The notes beneath the pieces are model-generated. The model was not told the origin of the DNA, did no database searches, and worked only from the letters and a program-made list of their open reading frames with translations. 64,000 nt of DNA from JAEUMY01 sp033764435 (lineage in GTDB: Bacteria > Pseudomonadota > Gammaproteobacteria > Burkholderiales > Usitatibacteraceae): positions 124,001 through 188,000 of the forward strand of contig JANRIX010000010.1 of the NCBI GenBank assembly GCA_033764435.1, given 5' to 3'. The number at the start of each line of letters is the position of its first letter. The stretch's first letter is position 1. Positions 24,881 to 32,671 of the stretch are shown in pieces. The position numbers were made by a program, and so were the translations under genes.

Positions 24881-26083
24881 ATGGACAAACTCGTCGTCAC
24901 CGCCCTCATGCCCTGCCTCAACGAGGCGGAGACCATTGCCACCTGCGTGAAGAAGGCCAAGGCCTGCATCGAGCGCATGGGCGTGCCTGGCGAAGTCGTG
25001 GTCGCCGACAACGGCTCGACCGATGGGTCCATCGAACTCGCTTTGCGGCACGGCGCAAGGGTGGTGCACCAACCCATGAAGGGCTACGGCGCCGCACTGA
25101 TGGCAGGTATCGAAGTCGCGCGCGGCGAGATCATCGTCATGGGCGATTCGGACGATTCCTACGACTGGACCGCATTCGACCCGCTGGTGGCCAAGGCGCA
25201 GGAAGGCTATGACCTGGTCATGGGCAACCGCTTCAAGGGCGAAATCAAGCCCGGCGCCATGCCCTTCCTGCACAAATACCTTGGCAATCCCGTGCTGAGT
25301 TTTCTGGGACGGCTTTTCTTCAAGGCGCCGGTGGGCGATTTCCACTGCGGCATGCGCGCGTTCCGCAAGGATGCCATCCAGCGCATCAAGTTAGAAACGC
25401 CGGGCATGGAGTTCGCCAGCGAGATGGTGGTCAAGGCTTCCCTGCATGGCCTGCGCTTCGCCGAAGTGCCGCTGACCCTGTGGCCGGATGGCCGCTCGCG
25501 CCCGCCGCATCTGCGCACCTGGCGAGACGGCTGGCGGCATCTCAAATTCCTCCTGCTTTACAGCCCGCGCTGGCTGTTCTTGCTGCCCGGTCTCGCGCTG
25601 CTGCTGCTGGGCGCGGTCGGACTTGCCATGATCAGCCAGCAGGGAGTCCTGATCGGCAATATCGGCCTGGATATCCACTCCCTGGCCTATGCGGGTGCGG
25701 CCACCGTGCTGGGTGCGCAGATGGCGCTGTTTGCGGTCTTCACCAAATTGCTCGGTATCCGCTCGGGCTGGCTACCGGCCGACCCGGCGTTCGAACGGAT
25801 CATGCAGAAGGTCAGTCTCGAAGCCGGACTGATCTTCGCGCTGATCCTGCTCACCCTGGGCATCGTGCTCACTGTGCAGGCGGTAAGTGCGTGGTCCGCG
25901 ACCGAGTTTTCCGCACTGGACCCGCGCATCACCATGCGCAAGGTCGTGCCCGCCGTCACCGCACTTACGCTGTCAGGCGAGCTCTTGCTGGCGTCATTCT
26001 TTCTCGAAGTCATCCGTGTGCGCCGCCCGGGCGAAAACCCGCTGCCGCCGCTTCGGATCAGCGATCCCGCCCCGTCCAACTGA
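24881..26083 (+). CDS. family 2 glycosyltransferase with C-terminal membrane helices
   Basis: A 400-residue protein. An N-terminal GT-A domain has ALMPCLNEAETIATCV, VVADNGSTDGS and IVMGDSDDSYDW (DXD-like), followed by GNRFKGEI and DFHCGMRAFRKDA, as in dolichyl-phosphate-mannose-synthase-like and GtrB-like enzymes. Four hydrophobic helices follow (about 230-385). Such proteins load a sugar onto undecaprenyl phosphate at the inner face of the membrane, matching the small flippase-like gene and the GT-C-like membrane protein in the same region. Confidence 0.88.
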   Translation: MDKLVVTALMPCLNEAETIATCVKKAKACIERMGVPGEVVVADNGSTDGSIELALRHGARVVHQPMKGYGAALMAGIEVARGEIIVMGDSDDSYDWTAFDPLVAKAQEGYDLVMGNRFKGEIKPGAMPFLHKYLGNPVLSFLGRLFFKAPVGDFHCGMRAFRKDAIQRIKLETPGMEFASEMVVKASLHGLRFAEVPLTLWPDGRSRPPHLRTWRDGWRHLKFLLLYSPRWLFLLPGLALLLLGAVGLAMISQQGVLIGNIGLDIHSLAYAGAATVLGAQMALFAVFTKLLGIRSGWLPADPAFERIMQKVSLEAGLIFALILLTLGIVLTVQAVSAWSATEFSALDPRITMRKVVPAVTALTLSGELLLASFFLEVIRVRRPGENPLPPLRISDPAPSN

Positions 26084-26104
26084 AAAGCCGATCGAAAGTC
26101 CATC

Positions 26105-26503
26105 ATGTCCCGCACCATCATCACCTCCCCCAACGCCCCCGCCGCCATCGGCACTTACTCGCAAGCCGTGAAGGTCGGCAACACCGTCTATCTCTCCGGC
26201 CAAATCCCGCTGGACCCGGCCACCATGCAGCTGGTGGAGGGCATCGAGAACCAGATCAAGCGCGTGTTCGACAACCTTTCCGCCGTGGCCCAGGCCTCTG
26301 GCGGCACGCTGAATGACATCGTGAAGCTCAACATCTTCCTCACCGATCTCTCGCACTTCGCCAAGGTGAACGAGATCATGGCGACCTACTTCCAGGCACC
26401 CTATCCCGCCCGCGCCGCCATCGGTGTCGCCGCGCTGCCGCGCGGGGCGCAGGTGGAGATGGACGGCATCATGGTCCTGCCGGGCGCGTCGACCGGCGGC
26501 TGA
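26105..26503 (+). CDS. ridA: RidA family enamine/imine deaminase
   Basis: A 132-residue protein with the RidA pattern: NAPAAIGTYSQAVKVGNTVYLSGQIPLDP, QIKRVFDNLSAVAQASG, DIVKLNIFLTDLSHFAKVNEIM, then PARAAIGVAALPRGAQVEMD containing the key Arg. It hydrolyses reactive enamines from PLP enzymes such as threonine dehydratase. Length is normal; it starts 21 bases after the glycosyltransferase and precedes recG. Confidence 0.95.
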   Translation: MSRTIITSPNAPAAIGTYSQAVKVGNTVYLSGQIPLDPATMQLVEGIENQIKRVFDNLSAVAQASGGTLNDIVKLNIFLTDLSHFAKVNEIMATYFQAPYPARAAIGVAALPRGAQVEMDGIMVLPGASTGG

Positions 26504-26553
26504 TCGCACCGCCTTCGTCGGGAAATCCCGGGCACTGGTGATAAATTCGCGCC

Positions 26554-28668
26554 GTGCCCACCGCGTCCGCCCCCACGTCCCCGTCCAAGAAGCGCAAGGC
26601 TGCGCCGCCTGCCGCGCCTGCTGCGGCGGTCTCCTTCGCGCCGCCCGCCATCGCCAACAAGCTGGCCCGCATCGGCATCACCCGCGAGGCCGATCTCATC
26701 CTGCATCTGCCGCTCCGCTACGAGGATGAAACCCGCATTGCGAATATTCGCGATGCGCTCCCGGGCATTCCCGGCCAGTTTGAAGTCGAGGTGCAAAGCT
26801 GCGACGTGATGTACCGGCCGCGCCGGCAACTGGTGGTGAAATGCACCGAAGTGTCGAGCGGCGAGGACGTGGTGCTGCGCTTCCTCAACTTCTACATGAG
26901 CCAGGTGAAGCAGCTGGCCGCGGGCAAGCGACTGCGAATATTCGGAGAGGTGAAGCCGGGCTACTTCGGTGCCGAGCTCGTGCACCCGCGCTACAAGCTG
27001 GTCAGCGAAGCCACACCGGTCCCGGATGCGCTGACGCCGGTGTATCCCACGACTGCGGGCCTCGGCCAGTATCAGCTGCGCTCGCTCATCGAGCGAGCCC
27101 TGAAGCGGGCGGACACCCACGGCAGCCTCGCCGACACCCTGCCGCCGGACGTGCTGAAGCCGCTCCGTCTCGGTGCCTTCGCCGCCAGCGTGAAGACGCT
27201 GCACCATCCGCCGCCCGATGCCGTGCTGATCCAGTTGGCCGAGCGCACGCACCCGGCGTGGACCCGCCTCAAGTTCGATGAACTGCTGGCCCAGCAACTC
27301 GCCATGCGCATCGCGCACAACACGCGGCGCGACAAGAAGGCGCCGGTACTGAAGCCGGGCAAATCACTGCAACAGAAGTTGCTGAAGGCACTCCCCTTTG
27401 CGTTGACGAAAGCGCAGCATCGCGCACTGGCGGAAATCGCGAATGATCTGGCCCAACCGCACCCCATGCAGCGCCTGCTGCAGGGTGATGTCGGCTCGGG
27501 CAAGACCATCGTTGCGGCGCTCGCTGCGTTGCAAGCCATCGAGAACGGCTACCAGGTCGCCCTCATGGCGCCGACGGAAATACTCGCCGAGCAGCACTTC
27601 ACCAAGATCGCCAAATTGCTGGAGCCGCTGGGCATCACGGTCGCCTGGCTCACCGGCAGCCAGAAGAAGAAGGAACGCGCCGCGTCCGTCGAGGCCGTCG
27701 AGTCCGGTGCCGCCCAACTCGCCATCGGCACCCACGCCCTCTTTCAGGACGATGTCACCTTCAAGAAGTTGGGTCTCGCCATCATCGATGAACAACATCG
27801 CTTTGGCGTGGGTCAGCGCCTCGCGCTACGCCAGAAGGCCAAGGTCGAGGCGCACCAGCTCATGATGTCGGCCACACCCATCCCACGCACGCTCGCCATG
27901 AGCTACTTCGCCGATCTCGACGTCTCGGTCATCGATGAACTGCCGCCAGGCCGCACGCCCATCGTCACCAAGCTGGTCGCCGATGCGCGGCGCGATGAAG
28001 TGCTGGAGCGCGTGCGCGCCGCATGCAAGGACGGCGCGCAGGCCTACTGGGTCTGCCCGCTCATCGAGGAAAGCGAGAAGCTGCAGCTGCAGACGGCGTT
28101 GCAGACGTTTGAGCAGGTGCAGGCGGATTTCCCCGACCTGAGGGTCGGCCTGGTGCATGGCCGCCTCAAGCCCGCGGAAAAGGCAGCCGTGATGCACGCT
28201 TTCCAGTCCGGCGAGGTGCAATTGCTGGTTGCCACCACCGTGATAGAGGTCGGCGTGGACGTGCCCAATGCGTCGCTCATGGTCATCGAGAATGCGGAGC
28301 GCATGGGCCTTGCGCAGCTCCATCAGCTGCGCGGCCGAGTCGGGCGTGGCGCGGCCAAGTCGACCTGCATCCTCATGTACCAGGGGCCGCTTTCGGAAAC
28401 GGCGCGTGCGCGGCTGAAGGTGATTTTCGAGAACACCGACGGCTTCGAGATCGCGCGCGCCGACCTGCAGCTGCGCGGCCCCGGCGAATTCCTCGGCGCC
28501 CGCCAGAGCGGGTTGCCCATGCTGCGCTTCGCCGATATCGACAAGGATGCGGCGCTGGTGGAATCCGCACGCGATGTGGCCGCGCGGCTGATCAGCGAAA
28601 ATAGCCCAGCCGTCGGCGCCCACCTGGATCGCTGGCTGGGCGGCCGCACCCATTTCCTGAAAGCGTAA
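26554..28668 (+). CDS. recG: ATP-dependent DNA helicase RecG
   Basis: A 704-residue helicase that remodels stalled forks. Wedge/OB domain in the first third, Walker A LLQGDVGSGKTIVAA, DEQHRFG (DExx box), MSATPIPRTLAMS, VCPLIEESEKLQ, HGRLKPAEK and TTVIEVGVDVPNAS, HQLRGRVGRG. The start is GTG (26554) with a 20-residue Ala/Lys-rich N-terminal extension. The OB region carries a palindrome copy (26740, ANIR) and, 194 bases on, a one-mismatch copy (26934, RIFGE). The stop overlaps the ubiC start (TAATG). Confidence 0.96.
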   Translation: MPTASAPTSPSKKRKAAPPAAPAAAVSFAPPAIANKLARIGITREADLILHLPLRYEDETRIANIRDALPGIPGQFEVEVQSCDVMYRPRRQLVVKCTEVSSGEDVVLRFLNFYMSQVKQLAAGKRLRIFGEVKPGYFGAELVHPRYKLVSEATPVPDALTPVYPTTAGLGQYQLRSLIERALKRADTHGSLADTLPPDVLKPLRLGAFAASVKTLHHPPPDAVLIQLAERTHPAWTRLKFDELLAQQLAMRIAHNTRRDKKAPVLKPGKSLQQKLLKALPFALTKAQHRALAEIANDLAQPHPMQRLLQGDVGSGKTIVAALAALQAIENGYQVALMAPTEILAEQHFTKIAKLLEPLGITVAWLTGSQKKKERAASVEAVESGAAQLAIGTHALFQDDVTFKKLGLAIIDEQHRFGVGQRLALRQKAKVEAHQLMMSATPIPRTLAMSYFADLDVSVIDELPPGRTPIVTKLVADARRDEVLERVRAACKDGAQAYWVCPLIEESEKLQLQTALQTFEQVQADFPDLRVGLVHGRLKPAEKAAVMHAFQSGEVQLLVATTVIEVGVDVPNASLMVIENAERMGLAQLHQLRGRVGRGAAKSTCILMYQGPLSETARARLKVIFENTDGFEIARADLQLRGPGEFLGARQSGLPMLRFADIDKDAALVESARDVAARLISENSPAVGAHLDRWLGGRTHFLKA
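26740..26751. repeat. GCGAATATTCGC palindrome, copy 12
   Basis: Exact copy in recG, ANIR phase. First exact copy after the gap starting at 16673. Confidence 0.95.
26934..26945. repeat. one-mismatch palindrome (GCGAATATTCGG)
   Basis: Final base differs from the consensus; in recG, RIFG phase. Confidence 0.8.
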
Positions 28669-29210
28669 TGCGCACCATCAAGCTCACGAGGATCGACGCC
28701 TGGCGCGAGAAACCGCCGTCGTATCCGCATCCGCTGCGTCGCTGGTTGACCGATCGGGGATCGCTGACCGCGCGCATCAAGTCGCACTTCCCGGCGTTCA
28801 ACCTGCAGCGCCTCGGCCAGTCACTCAAAGCGCCCCATCGCGATGAGCGCCGGCACATGGATTTTCGTCCGGGTGAATTGGCGGTCGTGCGTGAAGTCCT
28901 GTTGAAAAGCGGCGACACGCCACTGGTGTTTGCCCACAGCATCGTCGCGCGGCGCGATGTGCGCGGCGTGTGGCGTGGCCTCTCGCGGCTGGGCGCGCGC
29001 CCGCTTGCGGAAATGCTTTTCCATGACCCGACGGTCGCGCGGCTGCCAATGGAATATCACCACATTGACGCGCGCCACCCGCTCTTCCGCCGCGCGCAGG
29101 CCGTCGCGCCGCATGACGCCAAGTCGCTGTGGGCGCGGCGCAGCGTGTTCATGAAACACGGACGGCCGTTGCTGGTGACGGAAGTCTTCCTGCCCGGCAT
29201 CCGATCATGA
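28668..29210 (+). CDS. ubiC: chorismate--pyruvate lyase UbiC
   Basis: A 180-residue protein that makes 4-hydroxybenzoate from chorismate, the first step of ubiquinone synthesis. Seen: WLTDRGSLTARIKS, REVLLKSGDTPLVFAHSIV, RGLSRLGARPLAEMLF and RRSVFMKHGRPLLVTEVFLP. Its A overlaps recG's stop and its end overlaps ubiA (ATGA at 29207-29210), giving a tightly coupled recG-ubiC-ubiA set. Confidence 0.94.
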   Translation: MRTIKLTRIDAWREKPPSYPHPLRRWLTDRGSLTARIKSHFPAFNLQRLGQSLKAPHRDERRHMDFRPGELAVVREVLLKSGDTPLVFAHSIVARRDVRGVWRGLSRLGARPLAEMLFHDPTVARLPMEYHHIDARHPLFRRAQAVAPHDAKSLWARRSVFMKHGRPLLVTEVFLPGIRS

Positions 29211-30073
29211 CTCTCACCCAACGCCTGCGCGAATATTCGCTGCTGGTCCGCCTCAACAAACCCATCGGCATCCTGCTGCTGCTCTGGCCCACGCTCTGGG
29301 GATTGTGGATCGCGAGCGACGGCGTGCCCTCGTGGTCGCTGCTCTTCGTTTTCATCATGGGCACGGTGCTGATGCGTTCGGCCGGCTGCGCCATCAACGA
29401 CTATGCCGACCGCGATTTCGACGGCGCGGTGAAGCGCACGGCGGAACGCCCGCTCGCGGCAGGCCGCATCCAACCTAAGGAAGCCGTGTGGGTCGCCATC
29501 GTGCTGGCCGCCATCGCCTTCGCCATGACCGTGGCGCTCACCAACACACTTACGGTGCAACTCTCCTTCGTCGCCGCCTTCCTCGCAGCCAGCTACCCCT
29601 TCACCAAGCGCTTCTTCGCCATGCCGCAGGCCTACCTCGGCATCGCGTTTGGTTTCGGCATCCCGATGGCGTTTGCAGCGGTGCAGAACACCGTGCCGCC
29701 GATCGCCTGGCTGCTGCTCGTGGCCAACGTGTTCTGGACATTGGCCTACGACACCGAGTACGCCATGGTGGATCGCGACGATGACGTGAAGATCGGCATC
29801 AAGACCACGGCGCTGCTGTTTGGCAAATACGACGTGGCCGCCGTCCTGGTCTGTCACGCCATCTTCCTGGCGATCATGTTGTATGTGGGCATCAGTCTCG
29901 GCTTCGGCCTCGCATACTTCTTCGCAGCGGCCTGCGCCGCGGAAGTGGTGTGGTCCCAGTACAAGCTCATCAAGGATCGGGCACGCGAAGGCTGTTTCAC
30001 CGCCTTCCTGCAGAACAACTGGATGGGCGCCTGGATTTTCTTGGGCGTCGCCGCCCACTTCGCCATGCGCTAG
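29207..30073 (+). CDS. ubiA: 4-hydroxybenzoate polyprenyltransferase UbiA
   Basis: A 288-residue inner-membrane prenyltransferase that attaches the polyprenyl tail to 4-hydroxybenzoate. First Asp-rich motif NDYADRDFDGAVKRTAERPLAAG, second YDTEYAMVDRDDDVKIGIKT, with eight to nine helices. The start overlapping ubiC fits the family (MTLTQRLREYSLLVRLNKPIG). A palindrome copy lies at codons 8-12 (REYS). Confidence 0.96.
   Translation: MTLTQRLREYSLLVRLNKPIGILLLLWPTLWGLWIASDGVPSWSLLFVFIMGTVLMRSAGCAINDYADRDFDGAVKRTAERPLAAGRIQPKEAVWVAIVLAAIAFAMTVALTNTLTVQLSFVAAFLAASYPFTKRFFAMPQAYLGIAFGFGIPMAFAAVQNTVPPIAWLLLVANVFWTLAYDTEYAMVDRDDDVKIGIKTTALLFGKYDVAAVLVCHAIFLAIMLYVGISLGFGLAYFFAAACAAEVVWSQYKLIKDRAREGCFTAFLQNNWMGAWIFLGVAAHFAMR
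29229..29240. repeat. GCGAATATTCGC palindrome, copy 13
   Basis: Exact copy at the 5' end of ubiA, REYS phase. Confidence 0.95.
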
Positions 30074-30077
30074 ATGA

Positions 30078-30965
30078 CTAGACTTTCTTCCGCAGCCTGA
30101 GCTTCGCCAACTCGATGAAGGCCCGTGTCCTGGCGGGCGGCTCCACGCGGTCCGTCCACGCCGCATGCAGATACAACATCGGCTGCTTCGCGTCCGGCAG
30201 CAGGCGCACCAGCCGGCCCGCCTCCACATCCGCGCGCACCATGAAGTCCGGCGAGCTGGCGATGCCCGCACCCGCCAGACAGAGCGCCCGCGTGCCTGCC
30301 GCCGTGCCCGCCGACACCCGGCCCTGGAAACGCACCACGACTTTGCGCCCGGTGCGGGTGATGAATTCACGCGTCCACGGATTCGGCAGTTGCGAGAACG
30401 CGATCCAGTCCAGCTGGGCAAGGTCCTCCGGCTTCTTCGGCAACAGCTTGCCCTTGAGGTAGCCCGGTGACGCCGTCAGCCAGAGCGCCATTTCCGCCAG
30501 CTTCACGGCCTTGTGCGTGCCGTCCCCCATCGGGCTCACGCGCAGGCTAAGGTCGATGCGCGTCTTGAGCGGATCCAGCACTTCATCGCTCGGCAGGTAT
30601 TCCACACGCATGTCCGGATAGGCCGCCAGGTATTCGGCGATCAGCGGCGCCACGAACACGGCGGAATCGGCGGACGACGTGATGCGAAGCACTCCCGAAA
30701 GGCGCGCCTTGCCCGCGCGCATGCGTTCGCCCAGCGCGTCGGCGCGGGCGAGCAGGTCCTGCGCCTCGGCCAGCAACTCCTCGCCCGATTCGGTGAGATT
30801 CAACGCCCGCGTGGTGCGGCGCATGAGCTGCACGCCCAGTTCCCGCTCCAGCAGGGTCACCGCCTGGCTGACGGCGGACTTGGTGAGCGAAAGACGATCG
30901 GCCGCCGCCGTGAAGCTGCCGGCGTCGGCGATGGTGGCGAATATTCGCAGGCGGTCGAGGTTCAT
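30078..30965 (-). CDS. LysR-family transcriptional regulator
   Basis: A 295-residue regulator. N-terminal helix-turn-helix: LDRLRIFATIADAGSFTAAADRLSLTKSAVSQAVTLLERELG. The C-terminal part is the periplasmic-binding-like effector domain (SPMGDGTHKAVKLAEMALWLTA). It lacks the Cys pair expected of OxyR. It is divergent from an NmrA-type gene and probably controls it through the inverted repeat at 31119-31142. A palindrome copy at 30937 encodes RIFA within the DNA-binding domain. Confidence 0.92.
   Translation of the reverse strand: MNLDRLRIFATIADAGSFTAAADRLSLTKSAVSQAVTLLERELGVQLMRRTTRALNLTESGEELLAEAQDLLARADALGERMRAGKARLSGVLRITSSADSAVFVAPLIAEYLAAYPDMRVEYLPSDEVLDPLKTRIDLSLRVSPMGDGTHKAVKLAEMALWLTASPGYLKGKLLPKKPEDLAQLDWIAFSQLPNPWTREFITRTGRKVVVRFQGRVSAGTAAGTRALCLAGAGIASSPDFMVRADVEAGRLVRLLPDAKQPMLYLHAAWTDRVEPPARTRAFIELAKLRLRKKV
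30937..30948. repeat. GCGAATATTCGC palindrome, copy 14
   Basis: Exact copy in the LysR gene, RIFA phase, at codons 6-10. Confidence 0.95.
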
Positions 30966-31004
30966 GGGGTCGGCGACATGATGGAAGTGCGGCAATCTGA
31001 CTTC

Positions 31005-31085
31005 GTCGTTCCCGCGCAGGCGGGAACCCCAGTTCCAGTTGTCCAGTGCTGACGAGCTTAGGTTCCCGCCTGCGCGGGAACGACG
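31005..31085. repeat. REPIN-type pair of inverted REP hairpins
   Basis: GTTCCCGCGCAGGCGGGAAC (31008-31027) and its inverse GTTCCCGCCTGCGCGGGAAC (31062-31081), each itself a hairpin, lie head to head across about 35 bases. A similar pair is at 61501-61583 and a single copy near 60053. Such GTTCCCGC/GCGGGAAC repeats are common intergenic REPs in proteobacteria. Confidence 0.85.
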
Positions 31086-31118
31086 GCATCTGAGATCCCC
31101 ATTATCGTTTGTTCAGAT

Positions 31119-31142
31119 ATTCATGACAAACAATTCATGAAT
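31119..31142. promoter_or_regulatory. inverted repeat, likely LysR operator
   Basis: ATTCATGA-N8-TCATGAAT, a perfect 8 bp dyad in the gap between the divergent LysR and NmrA genes, with AT-rich flanks. It contains T-N11-A type spacing as expected for LysR boxes. A second dyad, GGCTGTT/AACAGCC, lies at 31144-31163. Confidence 0.6.
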
Positions 31143-31233
31143 AGGCTGTTTTTCTGAACAGCCGGACTGCCCACAATGCGCCCATCGCTTCTCTTCTCTC
31201 ATCTCACGCCACTCACCCCCGAAAGGAAAGATC

Positions 31234-32142
31234 ATGTTTGTACTCATGGGCGCCAACGGCAATATCACCTCCAAGACCGCACACATTCTGCTGAAGCAGG
31301 GCCACAAGGTCCGGGTCATCGGCCGCAAGGCGGAAAGCCTGGCCGCACTGAAGGCCGCCGGCGCCGAACTCGCCATTGGCGATGCCGGCAACGCCGACTT
31401 TCTCACGCAAAGCTTCAAGGGTGCCACCGCGATCTACACCATGATCCCGCCCAACTACGCCTCCAACGCCTTTCGCGCCTGGCAGAACCAGATCGGCAGC
31501 AGCATCGCCGAGGCGGTGAAGCAAAGCGGCGTGAAACGCGTGGTCAATCTCTCCAGCATCGGCGCCCACCTGCCGGACGGCACCGGCCCCATCGCCGGCC
31601 TGCATGACATGGAGCAGAAGCTCAACGCCATCGCTGGCCTCGACCTGCTGCATCTGCGCCCCGGCTACTTCATGGAGAACCACTTCAATGCGCTGGGCAC
31701 GATCCTGCCGTTTGGTGTGTATGCCGACATGATCGACGGCAGCGTGCCCATCGGCACCATTGCCACGCAGGACATTGCCGCGGTCGTGGCTCGGGAGCTT
31801 GCGAATATTCGCGGTGCGGGCTCACGCGTCCTGCACCTGCGCAGCCCGAAGCTCACCACGCAGGACGAGGCCGCGGCCATCCTCGGCGCAGCCATCGGCA
31901 AGCCGGATCTGAAACACGTCCGCGCCGATCCCGCACAGGCCAAGGCCGGTATGACCGCGCATGGGCTCTCGCAGAACATGGCGGATCTCTTCGAAGAAAT
32001 GAGCGTCGCTATCTCCGGCAGCGAGTTCAATCGCGCCTTCGCAGACGGCCCGACCGAAATCACGCCGACCACGCTCGAAGCTTGGGCGCCGACGTTTGCG
32101 GCGGTGTACGCGCAGGCGGCAAGTGCCCAGAAGGCAGCCTGA
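31234..32142 (+). CDS. NmrA-like NAD(P)-binding protein
   Basis: A 302-residue atypical short-chain reductase. N-terminal Rossmann strand FVLMGANGNITSKTA (GxxGxxT/S), VRVIGRKAESL, then VNLSSIGAHLPDGTGPIAGLHDMEQKL and LRPGYFMENHF, as in NmrA/QOR2-like quinone or redox-sensing proteins. The catalytic Tyr-Lys pair of classical reductases is not in place. It is divergent from the LysR gene and has a GAAAGGA ribosome site. A palindrome copy at 31801 reads ANIR. Confidence 0.88.
   Translation: MFVLMGANGNITSKTAHILLKQGHKVRVIGRKAESLAALKAAGAELAIGDAGNADFLTQSFKGATAIYTMIPPNYASNAFRAWQNQIGSSIAEAVKQSGVKRVVNLSSIGAHLPDGTGPIAGLHDMEQKLNAIAGLDLLHLRPGYFMENHFNALGTILPFGVYADMIDGSVPIGTIATQDIAAVVARELANIRGAGSRVLHLRSPKLTTQDEAAAILGAAIGKPDLKHVRADPAQAKAGMTAHGLSQNMADLFEEMSVAISGSEFNRAFADGPTEITPTTLEAWAPTFAAVYAQAASAQKAA
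31801..31812. repeat. GCGAATATTCGC palindrome, copy 15
   Basis: Exact copy in the NmrA-like gene, ANIR phase. Confidence 0.95.
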
Positions 32143-32160
32143 TCTCTCAAGCTCACGCAG

Positions 32161-32194
32161 TGCCCTGCATCGCTCTACGGTGCAGGGCATTTGC
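32161..32194 (+). terminator. rho-independent-like terminator after the NmrA-like gene
   Basis: TGCCCTGCA (32161-32169) pairs perfectly with TGCAGGGCA (32181-32189) across an 11 base loop and is followed by TTTGCTTT. It ends 27 bases before palindrome copy 16. Confidence 0.6.
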
Positions 32195-32215
32195 TTTCTG
32201 CGGCGTAGAATCTTC

Positions 32216-32227
32216 GCGAATATTCGC
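32216..32227. repeat. GCGAATATTCGC palindrome, copy 16
   Basis: Exact copy between genes, ending 9 bases before the ATG at 32237 and directly abutting its GAGGAAG ribosome site. Confidence 0.95.
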
Positions 32228-32236
32228 GAGGAAGTG

Positions 32237-32650
32237 ATGCACAAGCCTTACGATTGGCTCTGCAAGGTTTGCAGTACAGCCAACGACCATTCGACTGCCA
32301 TCTGCAAGGAGTGTGGTGCTCCCCAAGTTCTGCGCCCGCTCGAAGTGGACCATCTCAAATCTATGCGTGGCGGCCCGCCGCTGTCACGGGAAGACCAGAA
32401 AGAACTGGCCAGACTCAAAAAGGTCGAATCGCTCTCCGACGGTGAGCGGGCCCTGTACTGGGCACTATTTGTTCCGCTGCTGGTGGTGGGTTTCCTGTTC
32501 AAGTCTGCCACCTTCTGGCTGATACATACTTACGGCCTTGTGGTCATCATTGCGGGCGCGACAATTGGCGGGCTGATCTCAATAGTTGCAGCCAGCAAAC
32601 GTGAATCGAGTGACGCCGATCCCCAAGGACGAAACCACACACAGGAATAG
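32237..32650 (+). CDS. zinc-ribbon membrane protein
   Basis: A 137-residue protein. WLCKVCSTANDHSTAICKECGAP at residues 6-28 is a four-Cys zinc ribbon of the RanBP2 type, followed by a charged linker and two hydrophobic helices (about 77-95 and 100-120) and a polar tail. No known function. The start is set by GAGGAAG. It lies 21 bases upstream of the thiolase gene. Confidence 0.75.
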   Translation: MHKPYDWLCKVCSTANDHSTAICKECGAPQVLRPLEVDHLKSMRGGPPLSREDQKELARLKKVESLSDGERALYWALFVPLLVVGFLFKSATFWLIHTYGLVVIIAGATIGGLISIVAASKRESSDADPQGRNHTQE

Positions 32651-32671
32651 CCGCACCCCCAAGGAGTAATC

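Noticed and set aside
24761..25345. Upstream extension of the minus-strand methyltransferase
   Set aside because: It is antisense to the glycosyltransferase gene and unlike any methyltransferase N-terminus.
30078..30965. OxyR, which often follows recG-ubiC-ubiA in betaproteobacteria
   Set aside because: The protein lacks the redox Cys pair, and its divergence from an NmrA-like gene with its own dyad suggests a different regulator.
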